A program made the position numbers and the translations under genes. A stretch of 64,000 nucleotides of DNA from Hyphomicrobiales bacterium (GTDB lineage Bacteria > Pseudomonadota > Alphaproteobacteria > Rhizobiales > Beijerinckiaceae), in contig JAGXAN010000003.1 in the NCBI GenBank assembly GCA_019075865.1, positions 248,001 through 312,000 on the forward strand, read 5' to 3'. Below are positions 27,488 through 36,841 of this stretch, piece by piece (position 1 is the first letter of the stretch; every line of letters begins with the position of its first letter). Below the pieces are notes generated by a model. The model was not told the origin of the DNA. It did no database searches and saw only the letters and a list, made by a program, of their open reading frames with translations.

Positions 27488-27785
27488 GACTGAACCCCCG
27501 TATTTGCTTTTGGCCTTTCGGGATTGCATCTGCAGTTTTCAGCTTTCATATTGCAGTGCAAAATCTGGCCGGTGCAACAGCTTAGGCGCGATTGCTGCCA
27601 GATGTCCATAGGTGAAAATCGAGGGGCTTTCGGAAACACGAAATCTGCAATTTGGTGCCATGTCAAAGGCTCGCAAAGCGGTGAATTTTGGCGTTGGCGC
27701 ATCTTTCCCCCTTGCGCGATTTGGCATTGTATGTTCGACTTTTATCCAAGCTATGAGGCTGAGACATATTTTGTGAGGAATGATG
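27488..27785. promoter_or_regulatory. Divergent control region between dppA and the M20 gene
   Basis: About 300 bp separating dppA (minus) from the amidohydrolase gene (plus), so both promoters lie here. I see no clear operator, riboswitch or intact gene. A minus-strand reading near 27690-27735 contains a short LysR-like string but no gene. Confidence 0.5.
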
Positions 27786-28952
27786 ATGCCTATCAACAAT
27801 CGCATTGCGGCTTTGGCCGAGAATATCAAGCCGATCCGCCACGACCTGCACATGCACCCCGAACTATTGTATGACGTTGAGCGCACGGCTGGTGTCGTCG
27901 CACAAAAGCTGCGCGATTACGGGTGTGATGAAGTGGTCACGGGCATTGGCCGCACCGGTGTGGTTGGCGTCATCAAGGGCCGCAAGGGGTCTTCGGGCAA
28001 GGTGATCGGCCTGCGGGCGGATATGGACGCGCTGCCGATTCTGGAGGCGACCGGCCTGCCGCATGCCTCGCAAACGCCCGGCAAGATGCATGCCTGCGGC
28101 CATGATGGCCATACCGCCATGCTGCTGGGGGCCGCGAGCTATCTGGCCGAAACCCGCAATTTTGACGGAACCGCTGTCGTTATTTTCCAGCCTGCCGAAG
28201 AGGGTGGTGCCGGTGGCCGCGCCATGGTCGAGGACGGGTTGATGGAGCGCTTTGGCATTGCTGAAGTTTATGGCATGCACAACGCGCCCGGCCTGCCGAT
28301 TGGGGCGTTTGCCACGCGCAAGGGCCCGATCATGGCCGCAACCGACTCTTTCGACATTCTCATCGAGGGCCGAGGCGGCCACGCCGCCAAGCCGCACGAA
28401 ACCATTGATCCGATCGTGGTTGGCTCGCAAATGGTCTCAGCGTTGCAGTCAATTGTTTCGCGCAATGTTGACCCGCTGGATTCCTGCGTGGTTTCCGTCA
28501 CTGCCTTCAATGCCGGCAATACCCACAATGTCATTCCCCAATCGGCCATGCTGCTGGGCACCATCCGCACCCTGAAAAGCGAAACGCGTGTGTTTGCGCA
28601 AAAGCGGTTGCGGGAAATAGCTGAAGGCATCGCCAATGCCCATCAGGCCAAGGTCACCATCAGTTTGAAGGATGGTTATCCGGTGACGGCCAACCATGAC
28701 CAGCAAACCGATTTTGCGGTCAAGGTGGCGCGTGAAGTTGCGGGCACGGATCGGGTAATGCCCAATATGGAACCGGTCATGGGCGCTGAGGATTTTTCCT
28801 ATATGCTGCTGGCGCGTCCGGGGGCTTTTGTGTTTGTGGGCAATGGCGACAGCGCCGGACTTCACCATCCCGCTTACGAATTCAATGACGATGCCTTGCC
28901 AGTGGGCATGAGCTATTGGGCCAAGCTCGTGGAAACGGCCATGCCGGCTTGA
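27786..28952 (+). CDS. M20 family amidohydrolase (hippurate hydrolase-like)
   Basis: Metal-dependent amidohydrolase of the M20D/HipO group that cleaves N-acyl amino acids or similar amides in the cytoplasm. About 388 residues. The metal site is visible as HACGHDGHTAM (His and Asp), PAEEGG (catalytic Glu pair) and a late His in LHHPAYEFND. GRGGHAAKPHETIDP marks the lid domain. Three ATG codons stand in a row (27780, 27783, 27786); GAGG at 27775-27778 best fits the last. It is divergent from dppABCDF, so imported peptides or acyl amino acids may be its substrates (inference). Confidence 0.92.
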   Translation: MPINNRIAALAENIKPIRHDLHMHPELLYDVERTAGVVAQKLRDYGCDEVVTGIGRTGVVGVIKGRKGSSGKVIGLRADMDALPILEATGLPHASQTPGKMHACGHDGHTAMLLGAASYLAETRNFDGTAVVIFQPAEEGGAGGRAMVEDGLMERFGIAEVYGMHNAPGLPIGAFATRKGPIMAATDSFDILIEGRGGHAAKPHETIDPIVVGSQMVSALQSIVSRNVDPLDSCVVSVTAFNAGNTHNVIPQSAMLLGTIRTLKSETRVFAQKRLREIAEGIANAHQAKVTISLKDGYPVTANHDQQTDFAVKVAREVAGTDRVMPNMEPVMGAEDFSYMLLARPGAFVFVGNGDSAGLHHPAYEFNDDALPVGMSYWAKLVETAMPA

Positions 28953-29004
28953 TCTTGTTGGCCAGCTAGATCCTGTTGACCTGATCGGACATGGCGGCGC
29001 GCGA

Positions 29005-29430
29005 CTAGGGCGGGCCGCCATTGTTGTTCCAGACCGGGGAGGGGGCAAGCGCGGGCTTGCGGGCCGTGACCTCGATTTCGATGCGCATGGCCGGATCGAG
29101 CAATCCAGCCATGATCATGGTCGCGGCAGGCCGGACATTGCCCAGGTATTTCTGCATCGTTGGCCAGCACGGCGCAAAATCATTGCGGTCGGGCAATATG
29201 TAGGTGACGCGCACGACGTCCGACAGGCTGGCACCGGCTTTGGCGAGGGCATCGCGAATGTTGACGAAAGCCTGTTCGCATTGGGCGATCACGCCCTCCG
29301 GCAGGCTCATGCTGGTATAGTCGTAGCCCGTGGTGCCGGAGACGAATACCCAATCATCGAGCATTGTGGCGCGCGAATAGCCAATTTTTTCTTCAAAACT
29401 GGAGCCGGATGAAATGTTCAGGCGGGGCAT
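29005..29430 (-). CDS. RidA family protein (YjgF/Rid)
   Basis: 141-residue member of the Rid superfamily, whose best-known members remove reactive enamine/imine intermediates. Stretches such as VFVSGTTGYDY, QAFVNIRDALAKAGASLSDVVRVTYIL and RIEIEVTARKPA follow the fold. The key Arg of true RidA deaminases is expected in a motif near the C-terminus (R-x-x-V-E); here the matching region reads AMRIEIEVTA, so it more likely belongs to an Rid1-7 subgroup of unclear activity. It faces the M20 gene and lies 33 bp downstream of tlpA. Confidence 0.88.
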   Translation of the reverse strand: MPRLNISSGSSFEEKIGYSRATMLDDWVFVSGTTGYDYTSMSLPEGVIAQCEQAFVNIRDALAKAGASLSDVVRVTYILPDRNDFAPCWPTMQKYLGNVRPAATMIMAGLLDPAMRIEIEVTARKPALAPSPVWNNNGGPP

Positions 29431-29463
29431 GGCAACTCGCTTGTCCAGAGTATCGCAGGGTAA

Positions 29464-30165
29464 TCAGGCGCCCTTGGCCGCGGTGAGCAGGGCAATGGCA
29501 TCTTCCGAATCCCATTTGGCGGGGCCGGCCATAATCCCGATCTGGCAGCCCTTTTTGTCAATCAGCAATGTATCGGGCAGGCCGGTAAGGTCATTGGGGG
29601 TGCGCAGGGTTTCGAAGATATTGGCTTTGGGGTCGGCATAAAACGGCAGGTGGGTGATGTTTGTGTCGACAAAAAACTGCTTGGGCTTTTCGAGGCGGGT
29701 CGTGTCAATATTGACGGCGATCACGGCAAAATCTTCGCCGCCCATTTTTGCCTGCAATTGGTCGAGGGCGGGCATTTCGAGACGGCAGGGGACGCACCAG
29801 GTGGCCCACAGATTGAGCACTACGGTTTTGCCCTTGAAACTGGCGAGCGTTGTGGGTTTGCCATCGGGGCCGTTGAAGGCGAGTTCGGGCACGAGGCCAG
29901 GCGCTTTGGATATGGCCATGGCTGCCACTTCGCCCTTGGCCAGGGCATTCAATTTGCTGTAGCTGGCGGCAGCATTGCCACAATCGGGGCTGGCGGGTGA
30001 GATATTGACCGGCGCATTATCTGCTTGCTTGCCGATATGGGGGCGGATCACGTATAGAGCGGAGCCAGCGAGCCCAAGCATGACAATACCCGCGCCCAAA
30101 GTGTAGAGCATCAGCTTGCCGGTTAAAGTGAAGGCGTGGGAGCGATTGGGTTCAGGATCCGTCAT
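29464..30165 (-). CDS. tlpA: Membrane-anchored thiol:disulfide protein (TlpA-like)
   Basis: 233-residue periplasmic thioredoxin-like protein held by one N-terminal helix (about 18-40). The active-site pair is C124 and C127 in WATWCVPC, and a TlpA-type insertion is visible. TlpA reduces the copper-binding machinery for cytochrome oxidase. Its place next to argH, transcribed away from it, is a recurring alphaproteobacterial arrangement. Only 28 bp separate its start codon from that of argH. Confidence 0.92.
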   Translation of the reverse strand: MTDPEPNRSHAFTLTGKLMLYTLGAGIVMLGLAGSALYVIRPHIGKQADNAPVNISPASPDCGNAAASYSKLNALAKGEVAAMAISKAPGLVPELAFNGPDGKPTTLASFKGKTVVLNLWATWCVPCRLEMPALDQLQAKMGGEDFAVIAVNIDTTRLEKPKQFFVDTNITHLPFYADPKANIFETLRTPNDLTGLPDTLLIDKKGCQIGIMAGPAKWDSEDAIALLTAAKGA

Positions 30166-30193
30166 TTTTCAAGAACTCGGGTGCGAGGAATTT

Positions 30194-31612
30194 ATGAGCA
30201 ATAAAATGTGGGGCGGGCGGTTTTCAAGCGCACCGGACGCTATCATGGAAGAAATCAACGCTTCGATAGGGTTTGACCAGAAATTGGCAACCCAGGATAT
30301 TGCCGCATCAATGGCGCATGTGCGCATGTTGGACGCCACCAAAATTGTTGAGACTGCATCGGCAAATGCCATTAGCACAGGATTGCAGCAAGTGGCGGAC
30401 GAAATTGCCGCAGGCACCTTCACTTTTTCTCGCGCGCTGGAAGATATTCACATGAATGTGGAGTCGCGTCTGGCCCAGATCGTTGGGCCGGAAGCGGGCC
30501 GCCTGCACACGGCACGCTCGCGCAACGATCAGGTCGCGGTGGATTTCCGTCTGTGGGTGCGCGATGCGGTCGACAATCTGGATGCGCAGATGCACGCGCT
30601 GGCGCAGGCTCTGGCGCAGCGGGCGCTGGAATATCACGACGCGGTCATGCCGGGGTTTACCCATTTGCAGGTGGCCCAGCCGGTGACTTTTGGCCATCAT
30701 CTGCTCGCCTATGTCGAAATGCTGTCGCGTGATCGCGGCCGGTTGCGCGACGCCCGGGTGCGGCTGAACGAATGTCCGCTGGGCGCAGCGGCGCTGGCGG
30801 GCACCTCCTTCCCGATTGATCGCGAGATGACGGCCAAAGCGCTCGGCTTCAACCGGCCGACCGCCAATTCGCTGGATAGCGTATCTGATCGCGATTTTGT
30901 GATCGAGGTGCTGGCGGCGGCGTCGCTGTGTTCGGTGCACCTGTCGCGCTTGGCTGAGGAAATCGTATTGTGGGCGACCCCGCAATTTGGTTTCATCACG
31001 CTGTCGGACAAGTTTTCGACCGGTTCTTCGATCATGCCGCAAAAGCGCAATCCTGACGCGGCTGAACTCGTGCGTGGCAAGACCGGCCGCATTATCGGTG
31101 CCATGCAGGCGCTGCTCATCGTCATGAAAGGTCTGCCGCTGACCTATTCCAAGGACATGCAGGAGGACAAGGAAGGCACGTTTGACGCGCTGCAATCGCT
31201 GTCGCTGTGCCTTGCGGCCATGACCGGGATGATCCAGGATCTGAAGCCGGATGTCGTGCGGATGAAGGCGGCGGCCGGCACCGGCTATGCCACGGCGACC
31301 GATCTGGCCGACTGGCTGGTGCGGGTGCTCAACATGCCGTTTCGGCAGGCGCATCACGTCACCGGACGTCTCGTGGCGATGGCGTCGGAACAAAAGATCG
31401 GGCTCGAAGAACTGACCCTGCGGCAGATGCAAAGTGTCGAGCCCAAAATTGATGGCGCGGTCTTTGCGGTGCTGGGCGTGGATGCGTCAGTGGCGAGCCG
31501 GGTCAGCTATGGCGGCACCGCGCCGGCAAATGTTGCAGCGCAGGCGCGAAGCTGGTTGGCGCGGCTGGCGAAAGACGCTAAACAGGGTGCAGGTGAGGAG
31601 AAGAAAGCGTGA
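30194..31612 (+). CDS. argH: Argininosuccinate lyase
   Basis: Last step of arginine synthesis: argininosuccinate to arginine and fumarate. From ATG 30194 ([10 protein letters not shown], with CGAGGA upstream) the product is 472 residues. The superfamily signature [12 protein letters not shown] is present around residue 280, and [10 protein letters not shown] around 110. The longer open frame from 30116 would read through the tlpA start region and is rejected. The stop overlaps the GTG start of lptM. Confidence 0.97.
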   Translation: MSNKMWGGRFSSAPDAIMEEINASIGFDQKLATQDIAASMAHVRMLDATKIVETASANAISTGLQQVADEIAAGTFTFSRALEDIHMNVESRLAQIVGPEAGRLHTARSRNDQVAVDFRLWVRDAVDNLDAQMHALAQALAQRALEYHDAVMPGFTHLQVAQPVTFGHHLLAYVEMLSRDRGRLRDARVRLNECPLGAAALAGTSFPIDREMTAKALGFNRPTANSLDSVSDRDFVIEVLAAASLCSVHLSRLAEEIVLWATPQFGFITLSDKFSTGSSIMPQKRNPDAAELVRGKTGRIIGAMQALLIVMKGLPLTYSKDMQEDKEGTFDALQSLSLCLAAMTGMIQDLKPDVVRMKAAAGTGYATATDLADWLVRVLNMPFRQAHHVTGRLVAMASEQKIGLEELTLRQMQSVEPKIDGAVFAVLGVDASVASRVSYGGTAPANVAAQARSWLARLAKDAKQGAGEEKKA

Positions 31613-31851
31613 CAATCTGGCTCAGAATCGCGATGGCTGGTGTGGTGTTGGTCGGGCTTTCGGGCTGTGGCCGACGCGGCGAACTGGAACCGGCGATCGA
31701 TGCTTCCGCCCCCAAAGCGGCGCAACCGGCTGAGGCTGCGACGCAGACGCCATCGCCGGGTGTCAGCGGGGCAGCAATTTTTGCGCATCGGCCCAAGAAA
31801 GTGCCCATTCCGGTGCCGCAGGGGCCGTTTATCCTCGATCCAATCTTGTAG
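31609..31851 (+). CDS. lptM: Small lipoprotein LptM (YifL-like)
   Basis: 80-residue lipoprotein with a short signal and lipobox LSGCGRRG (lipidated Cys 20). LptM assists assembly of the LptDE lipopolysaccharide translocon in E. coli; its homologues sit between argH and lysA in many proteobacteria, exactly as here. Beyond the lipobox the chain is Ala/Pro-rich and ends [16 protein letters not shown]. The start is GTG 31609 within the argH stop (GTGA). Confidence 0.88.
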   Translation: MTIWLRIAMAGVVLVGLSGCGRRGELEPAIDASAPKAAQPAEAATQTPSPGVSGAAIFAHRPKKVPIPVPQGPFILDPIL

Positions 31852-31910
31852 CATCTTTCTTATTCGGGCCGAGTGCGGCCGCGTGATTTCTCTTGATCGG
31901 CATTCCTGAA

Positions 31911-33185
31911 ATGAATGAATTTACAGTTGAAGGCGGTGCCTTGCACGCTGAAAAGGTTGCGCTTGCGGATATTGCCCGGGAAGTCGGCACGCCGTTCTAT
32001 TGCTATTCGCGGGCTGCATTCGAGGAGCGTTACCAGACTTTTTCTTCCATTTTTGAAGGCACGCCGCATCTGCTTTGCTATGCGATGAAGGCCAATTCCA
32101 ACCAGGCGATATTGACGACGCTGGCGCGGCTTGGCGCGGGCATGGACGTGGTTTCGGAAGGCGAGTTGCGCCGTGCCCTGGCGGCCGGCGTGCCGGGCGA
32201 AAAAATCGTATTTTCCGGCGTTGGCAAGACCGAGCCGGAAATGGCTTTTGCGCTGGATGCCGGCATATTGTGCTTTAACGTCGAATCCGAGCCGGAACTT
32301 GAGCATTTGTCGCAGGTTGCGGTGGCCAAGGGAACGCGGGCGCGCATTTCGGTGCGGGTCAACCCGGATGTTGATGCGGGTACCCATGCCAAGATTTCCA
32401 CCGGCACTTATGCCAATAAATTCGGGATTCCGATTGACGAGGCACCACGGGTCTATGAGCGCGCCGCCAAACTGCCGGGCATTGAGATCACGGGCGTCGA
32501 CATGCACATTGGCAGCCAGATCACCGATCTCAAGCCGTTTGATCGGGCCACGGCGCGTCTGGCGGCGCTGGCGCGGCAATTGATGGGCCAGGGTCACAAG
32601 CTCACGCATATTGATGTCGGGGGTGGGCTTGGCGTGGTTTATCAGCGTGATAACCGACCCCCGCCGAGCCCGCATGATTACGCACAAACCATTCTCAAGC
32701 ATACGGGCGGGCTTGGCCTCAAGCTGGTGTTTGAGCATGGCCGGTTGCTGGCGGCCAATTCCGGCGTGCTGGTGACATCGGTGATCTATGTGAAGCAGGG
32801 CGCTGGCAAGCGTTTCGTGATTGTCGATGCGGCGATGAATGATCTGATACGCCCGACGCTCTACGACGCCTATCATGAAATCACTACGGTGCAGTCACCG
32901 GCAACTGGTGCAAAGCTTGGCAAGGTCGACATAGTTGGCCCGGTGTGCGAAAGCGGCGATTATCTGGCGCAAAATCGGGATCTGCCCCCGGTTGAGAGTG
33001 GCGACCTTCTGGCCGTGCATTCGGCCGGTGCTTATGGCGCGGTGCAAGCCGGCGAATACAATACCCGGCCCCTGATCCCCGAAGTGCTGGTGGATGGCGA
33101 GCGCTGGGCGGTGGTGCGGGCGCGGCCCAGTTATGAGGCGATGATCCGTGCGGACATAGTTCCGCCTTGGCTTGCGCTAAAGTAG
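31911..33185 (+). CDS. lysA: Diaminopimelate decarboxylase
   Basis: PLP enzyme of the alanine racemase fold that makes lysine from meso-diaminopimelate. From ATG 31911 the product is 424 residues. The PLP lysine is K60 in CYAMKANSN, and the substrate-side signature GPVCESGDYLA supplies the second active-site Cys. The open frame reaches a TTG at 31893, but the ATG gives the usual N-terminus. It follows lptM by 59 bp and precedes the TIGR02302 gene, a conserved order. Confidence 0.96.
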   Translation: MNEFTVEGGALHAEKVALADIAREVGTPFYCYSRAAFEERYQTFSSIFEGTPHLLCYAMKANSNQAILTTLARLGAGMDVVSEGELRRALAAGVPGEKIVFSGVGKTEPEMAFALDAGILCFNVESEPELEHLSQVAVAKGTRARISVRVNPDVDAGTHAKISTGTYANKFGIPIDEAPRVYERAAKLPGIEITGVDMHIGSQITDLKPFDRATARLAALARQLMGQGHKLTHIDVGGGLGVVYQRDNRPPPSPHDYAQTILKHTGGLGLKLVFEHGRLLAANSGVLVTSVIYVKQGAGKRFVIVDAAMNDLIRPTLYDAYHEITTVQSPATGAKLGKVDIVGPVCESGDYLAQNRDLPPVESGDLLAVHSAGAYGAVQAGEYNTRPLIPEVLVDGERWAVVRARPSYEAMIRADIVPPWLALK

Positions 33186-33242
33186 GGGACTGGTGCCGGA
33201 CACAATGCGTGCTATTTAAGGCGTTGCGGTCGGCAAGGGATC

Positions 33243-35807
33243 GTGGTTCAGGAGCCCCGTTTGGCGGATAAACGCAAGCAAACCCTGGCTGAAGCCGGGC
33301 TGGCAGGGCAGGCGCGCCGGGTGGCCGGTGTGTTGCTGTTCGAGCGGCTGTGGCCGTTGGTGGTGGCCGTGCTGGTGCTTGCGGGCCTGTTTTTGGCCGT
33401 ATCGTGGTTTGGGCTTTGGCTGGTATTGCCCCGTTATTTGCGCATCGCCGGGGTTGCCGGCTTTGGCGGCGCTTTTGCCTATATATTGTGGCATGCGGCG
33501 CGGTTGCGATGGCCGGGGCTAACCGAGCGATTGGCGCGGCTTGACCGGGATTCGGGCCAACCGCATCATCCCGCCAGCGCCTTGGTGGATAGAATTGCCA
33601 ATGCGCAGGCCGATGCCGGCACGCAGGCGCTCTGGGCCCTGCATCAGGCCCGTATGGCGCAGGCGAGCGCCCAAATCGTGGCGGCTCCGCCCAAGCCGAA
33701 CGTGCCAAAGCGCGACCGGTTCGCCCTGCGCGCCGGTGTGTTGCTGGCGGTGGCTGCCGGTGCTTTCGTGGCGGGCAGCCAGCGTGATATTCGCGTGGCC
33801 GCGGCCTTTGACTGGCGTGGACATTTTACGCCCCCCGAAGGGTTTCGCGTGGATGCCTGGCTCAATCCGCCGCTCTATACCGGCCGTCCGCCGATCCTGC
33901 TAACGTTTCCAGCCAATGGCGAAGCCGCGCCGCAAAGCCACATCGATGCCCCGGTTCACTCGGTGCTGATCGTGCATTCGGCCAATGCGCCGGATTTGGC
34001 CATGGATGCCCAAAAAGGTCTGGCGGCCCAGAAGCAGGCGGATGGCGGCACGCAATATATTCTGGACGGGGACGGCAGCGTCAATTTCAGTGCACAGGGC
34101 AGTCGGCTGGCAGGGTTTGACCTGCACGCCATTCCCGATCTGCCGCCAGCTATCCAGTTGACCCAGCCGCCGAAGGCCAATGCGCGCGGATCGCTGACCC
34201 TGAATTATAAAACCAGCGATGATTATGGCGTCGTGAGTGCCAAGGCGATTTTCTCCGATCCGGTATTTGATGAAAAGGCCTATTCGGGCCGCCATCTTGT
34301 CGAATTGCCGGATATGGCCCTGGATTTGCCGGGCACGGCGACCGGCATTGGTGAGGCGCAGACCACGGCAGACCTGTCGGATAGTCCCTATGCGGGGGCG
34401 CGGGTGAGCCTCACGCTGCAAGCGCGCGATGGTGCCGGGCAGACCGGGCGCAGCCGTCCGCAGACAATGGAACTGCCGCGGCGTCCGTTTTCCAATCCAC
34501 TGGCGCTGGCGCTGGTCGAACAACGCCGCGATCTGCTGCTCGATCCGGACCATTTTCCGCGTGTGCGCCAGTCCATCGAGGCGCTGTTGATTGCGCCCGA
34601 ATTGTTCAAGCCCAATGCGGAGACTTACCTTGGCATGTTGCATGTGGATCACACATTGCAGCGGGTGCAGGGTGATCCGGATTTGGTAAAGACGGCGGAT
34701 TTTCTGTGGCAGATGGCGCTGCATCTGGAGGACGGCGATATTCCGCAAACCATGCAGGCGCTGCGCGCCGCGCAGGAGCGGTTGCGCCGCGCCCTGCAAA
34801 AAGGTGCACCGGAAGCCCAAATCCGTAAGCTGATGGACGATGTGCGCACCGCCATGAATAATTTCATGAAGGAAATGGCCAGAAAAGCGCAGCGCGATGG
34901 CCCCCATTCGCAGATGCAGGCCAACCAGAATACCCGGATTATCACGCCCAAAGACATGCAATCCCTGATGGACCAAATCGAGCAGGCAGCGCGGGCCGGG
35001 GATATGGCAAGCGCGCAGAAACTGCTCGATCAATTGCAAAAGACCCTGGAAAACCTGCGCAACGCCAAGCCGGGCAAGGCCGATCCCAATCAAAAAGGTA
35101 TGGCCAAGGCTCTGAGTGATCTCGACCGCCTGACGCGAAACCAGCAGGATTTGCGCGACGATACCTTCAGCGAGCAGCAAAAGCAGGAAGATGGCAAGCC
35201 GAGCCCCGGGGTGCAGCAAAGCCTGCAACAACGCCAGGGCGGGCTGCGCGAGGGGTTGGACAAGCTGCAAAAGCAAATGCAGCAGATGGGCGGCAAGGGC
35301 GATCCCAACCTCGATGAAGCTGGCAAGGCGATGAAAGAGGCCGAGCAGGAACTGGGAATGGCGGGTAAAGGCCAAGGCCAGCCGGCCGAGAATGGCGGGG
35401 GTCAACCGGGCGGGCAGGGCCAAGGGCAGGGTCGCGGACAAGGCAATGGGCAAGCGGGGGGGCAAGATGCCGTCGCTGCGCAGGGCCGGGCGCTCGGTGC
35501 CTTGCGCAAAGGTGCGCAGGCCTTGGCGAAAGCCATGCAAAAGGGTCAGGGGCAGGGCAAGGGCACTGGCGAGGGCACTGGCACTGGCATGGGCCGCAAT
35601 GACGGCAACGGGCGTGATGGCCGCGATCCGCTGGGCCGCAGCCAGGATGGATTGGGTCGCAATGTGGCGGATGGGCAACCGTTGCAGGGCGCAAGTCCGG
35701 CGCAGCAAGCCCAGACGATCCTGCGTGAGTTGCGCAAGCGCCTGAGTGATCCCAATCTGCCGTTGCAGGAAAAGGCCTATATCGAACAATTGTTGCGCAT
35801 GGAGTAG
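33243..35807 (+). CDS. TIGR02302/DUF4175 family large membrane protein
   Basis: 854-residue protein of unknown function found beside lysA in many alphaproteobacteria. Two hydrophobic helices lie near residues 33-52 and 60-78 and a third near 160-178, followed by a large non-membrane part with a DWRGHFTPPEGF-type segment. From about residue 520 the chain is rich in Gln and helical. From about 690 to 800 it is a Gly/Gln/Asn low-complexity region with GQGQG and GTGTG runs. The start may be GTG 33243 (AAGG upstream) or TTG 33261 (AGGAG at a 6-nt spacing). A role in the cell envelope is plausible but unproven. Confidence 0.88.
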   Translation: MVQEPRLADKRKQTLAEAGLAGQARRVAGVLLFERLWPLVVAVLVLAGLFLAVSWFGLWLVLPRYLRIAGVAGFGGAFAYILWHAARLRWPGLTERLARLDRDSGQPHHPASALVDRIANAQADAGTQALWALHQARMAQASAQIVAAPPKPNVPKRDRFALRAGVLLAVAAGAFVAGSQRDIRVAAAFDWRGHFTPPEGFRVDAWLNPPLYTGRPPILLTFPANGEAAPQSHIDAPVHSVLIVHSANAPDLAMDAQKGLAAQKQADGGTQYILDGDGSVNFSAQGSRLAGFDLHAIPDLPPAIQLTQPPKANARGSLTLNYKTSDDYGVVSAKAIFSDPVFDEKAYSGRHLVELPDMALDLPGTATGIGEAQTTADLSDSPYAGARVSLTLQARDGAGQTGRSRPQTMELPRRPFSNPLALALVEQRRDLLLDPDHFPRVRQSIEALLIAPELFKPNAETYLGMLHVDHTLQRVQGDPDLVKTADFLWQMALHLEDGDIPQTMQALRAAQERLRRALQKGAPEAQIRKLMDDVRTAMNNFMKEMARKAQRDGPHSQMQANQNTRIITPKDMQSLMDQIEQAARAGDMASAQKLLDQLQKTLENLRNAKPGKADPNQKGMAKALSDLDRLTRNQQDLRDDTFSEQQKQEDGKPSPGVQQSLQQRQGGLREGLDKLQKQMQQMGGKGDPNLDEAGKAMKEAEQELGMAGKGQGQPAENGGGQPGGQGQGQGRGQGNGQAGGQDAVAAQGRALGALRKGAQALAKAMQKGQGQGKGTGEGTGTGMGRNDGNGRDGRDPLGRSQDGLGRNVADGQPLQGASPAQQAQTILRELRKRLSDPNLPLQEKAYIEQLLRME

Positions 35808-35873
35808 CGCGCGGGCATAATTTCTCGGTTGGCGCAGTTGACAAGCGCTGCACAATCTATAGCCGGTGCAGGC

Positions 35874-36758
35874 ATGCGCGCTTCCAAATTCATCGACCGA
35901 TCCATTCCCATTCTGTTTGTGCTGATATGGTCCACCGGTTGGATCGTGGCGCGCTATTCGGCTGAATATGCCGATCCTTTGACATTCCTGCTGCTGCGCT
36001 ACCTGTTAGCCGGTTCGGTGCTGATCGTTGTTGCGCTGGCATTTCGTGCGCCTTGGCCCAAAGAGCGCGGGCAATGGGGCCATGCCATGGTCACCGGCGT
36101 GTTGATCCACGCGATTTATCTGGGCTCGGTGTGGTGGGCGATCCGGCATGGGGTGCCAGCTTCCGTGTCGGCGCTGATTGCGGCCCTGCAACCGATTTTG
36201 ACCACCATTCTGGCACCGCGATTGATGCGCGAGCGGGTGCGGTTAAGCCGCTGGATAGGGGTTGGCCTTGGTCTCTGCGGATTGGTGCTGGTGCTGCTGC
36301 CCGGGCTTTTGCATGTGGACCCGCACCAACTCAACCAGATGCTGGGGCTGATCGGCATCAATGCCTTTGGCATGCTGTCGGTGACTTTGGGTTCTTTCTA
36401 TCAGAAGCGCTTCGTCCATTCAGGGGATTTGCGCACGATTACTGTCATTCAATATGCCGCAGCGGCGGCGGTGACCTTGCCGGCGGCTTACATGCTGGAG
36501 CCGATGCACGTGCAATGGAATGGCATCATGGTGGCGACCATGGCCTGGTCGGTGCTGGCGCTGTCGATCGGTGCGATCGGGCTTTACTTGCTGCTGATCC
36601 GGCGGGGCGAAGTTTCCAAATCAGCGCAATTGATTTTTATGGTGCCACCGACCGCCGCCGTGCAGGCTTATTTCCTGTTTGGGGAGCATCTGGACGGCCT
36701 GCAACTGGCGGGCATGGCGTTGACCGCTGCCGGTGTGGCACTCGCCAGCCGCAACTGA
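35874..36758 (+). CDS. EamA/DMT family transporter
   Basis: Inner-membrane protein of about 294 residues with roughly ten hydrophobic helices in two EamA repeats (about 10-135 and 150-290). FVLIWSTGWIVARYS near the start is typical of the RhaT/EamA group, which exports metabolites or amino acids. The substrate cannot be predicted. ATG 35874 is chosen over the TTG at 35829, because the extra 15 residues are not hydrophobic. Confidence 0.9.
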   Translation: MRASKFIDRSIPILFVLIWSTGWIVARYSAEYADPLTFLLLRYLLAGSVLIVVALAFRAPWPKERGQWGHAMVTGVLIHAIYLGSVWWAIRHGVPASVSALIAALQPILTTILAPRLMRERVRLSRWIGVGLGLCGLVLVLLPGLLHVDPHQLNQMLGLIGINAFGMLSVTLGSFYQKRFVHSGDLRTITVIQYAAAAAVTLPAAYMLEPMHVQWNGIMVATMAWSVLALSIGAIGLYLLLIRRGEVSKSAQLIFMVPPTAAVQAYFLFGEHLDGLQLAGMALTAAGVALASRN

Positions 36759-36841
36759 GGCCGGTTTCTTAGCCCTTCTATTATCTTGCATTGCAGCATA
36801 ATTTGGGGTTGCATCAGCGCGAATTTTTCAAGGAGAATCCG

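Noticed and set aside
27530-27740. Decayed LysR regulator between dppA and the M20 gene (minus-strand string TPKFTALRAFDMA)
   Set aside because: Only about ten residues resemble a LysR start; neither this frame nor the shifted ones continue into a helix-turn-helix.
33900-35855. 651-codon open frame on the minus strand opposite the TIGR02302 gene
   Set aside because: Antisense shadow in GC-rich coding DNA; rich in His, Arg and Leu, with no domain, while the plus strand has a recognised family.
35838-35866. Promoter for the EamA gene (TTGACA at 35838)
   Set aside because: The -35 is perfect but no -10-like hexamer lies at 16-18 nt; the nearest AT-rich word is too close.
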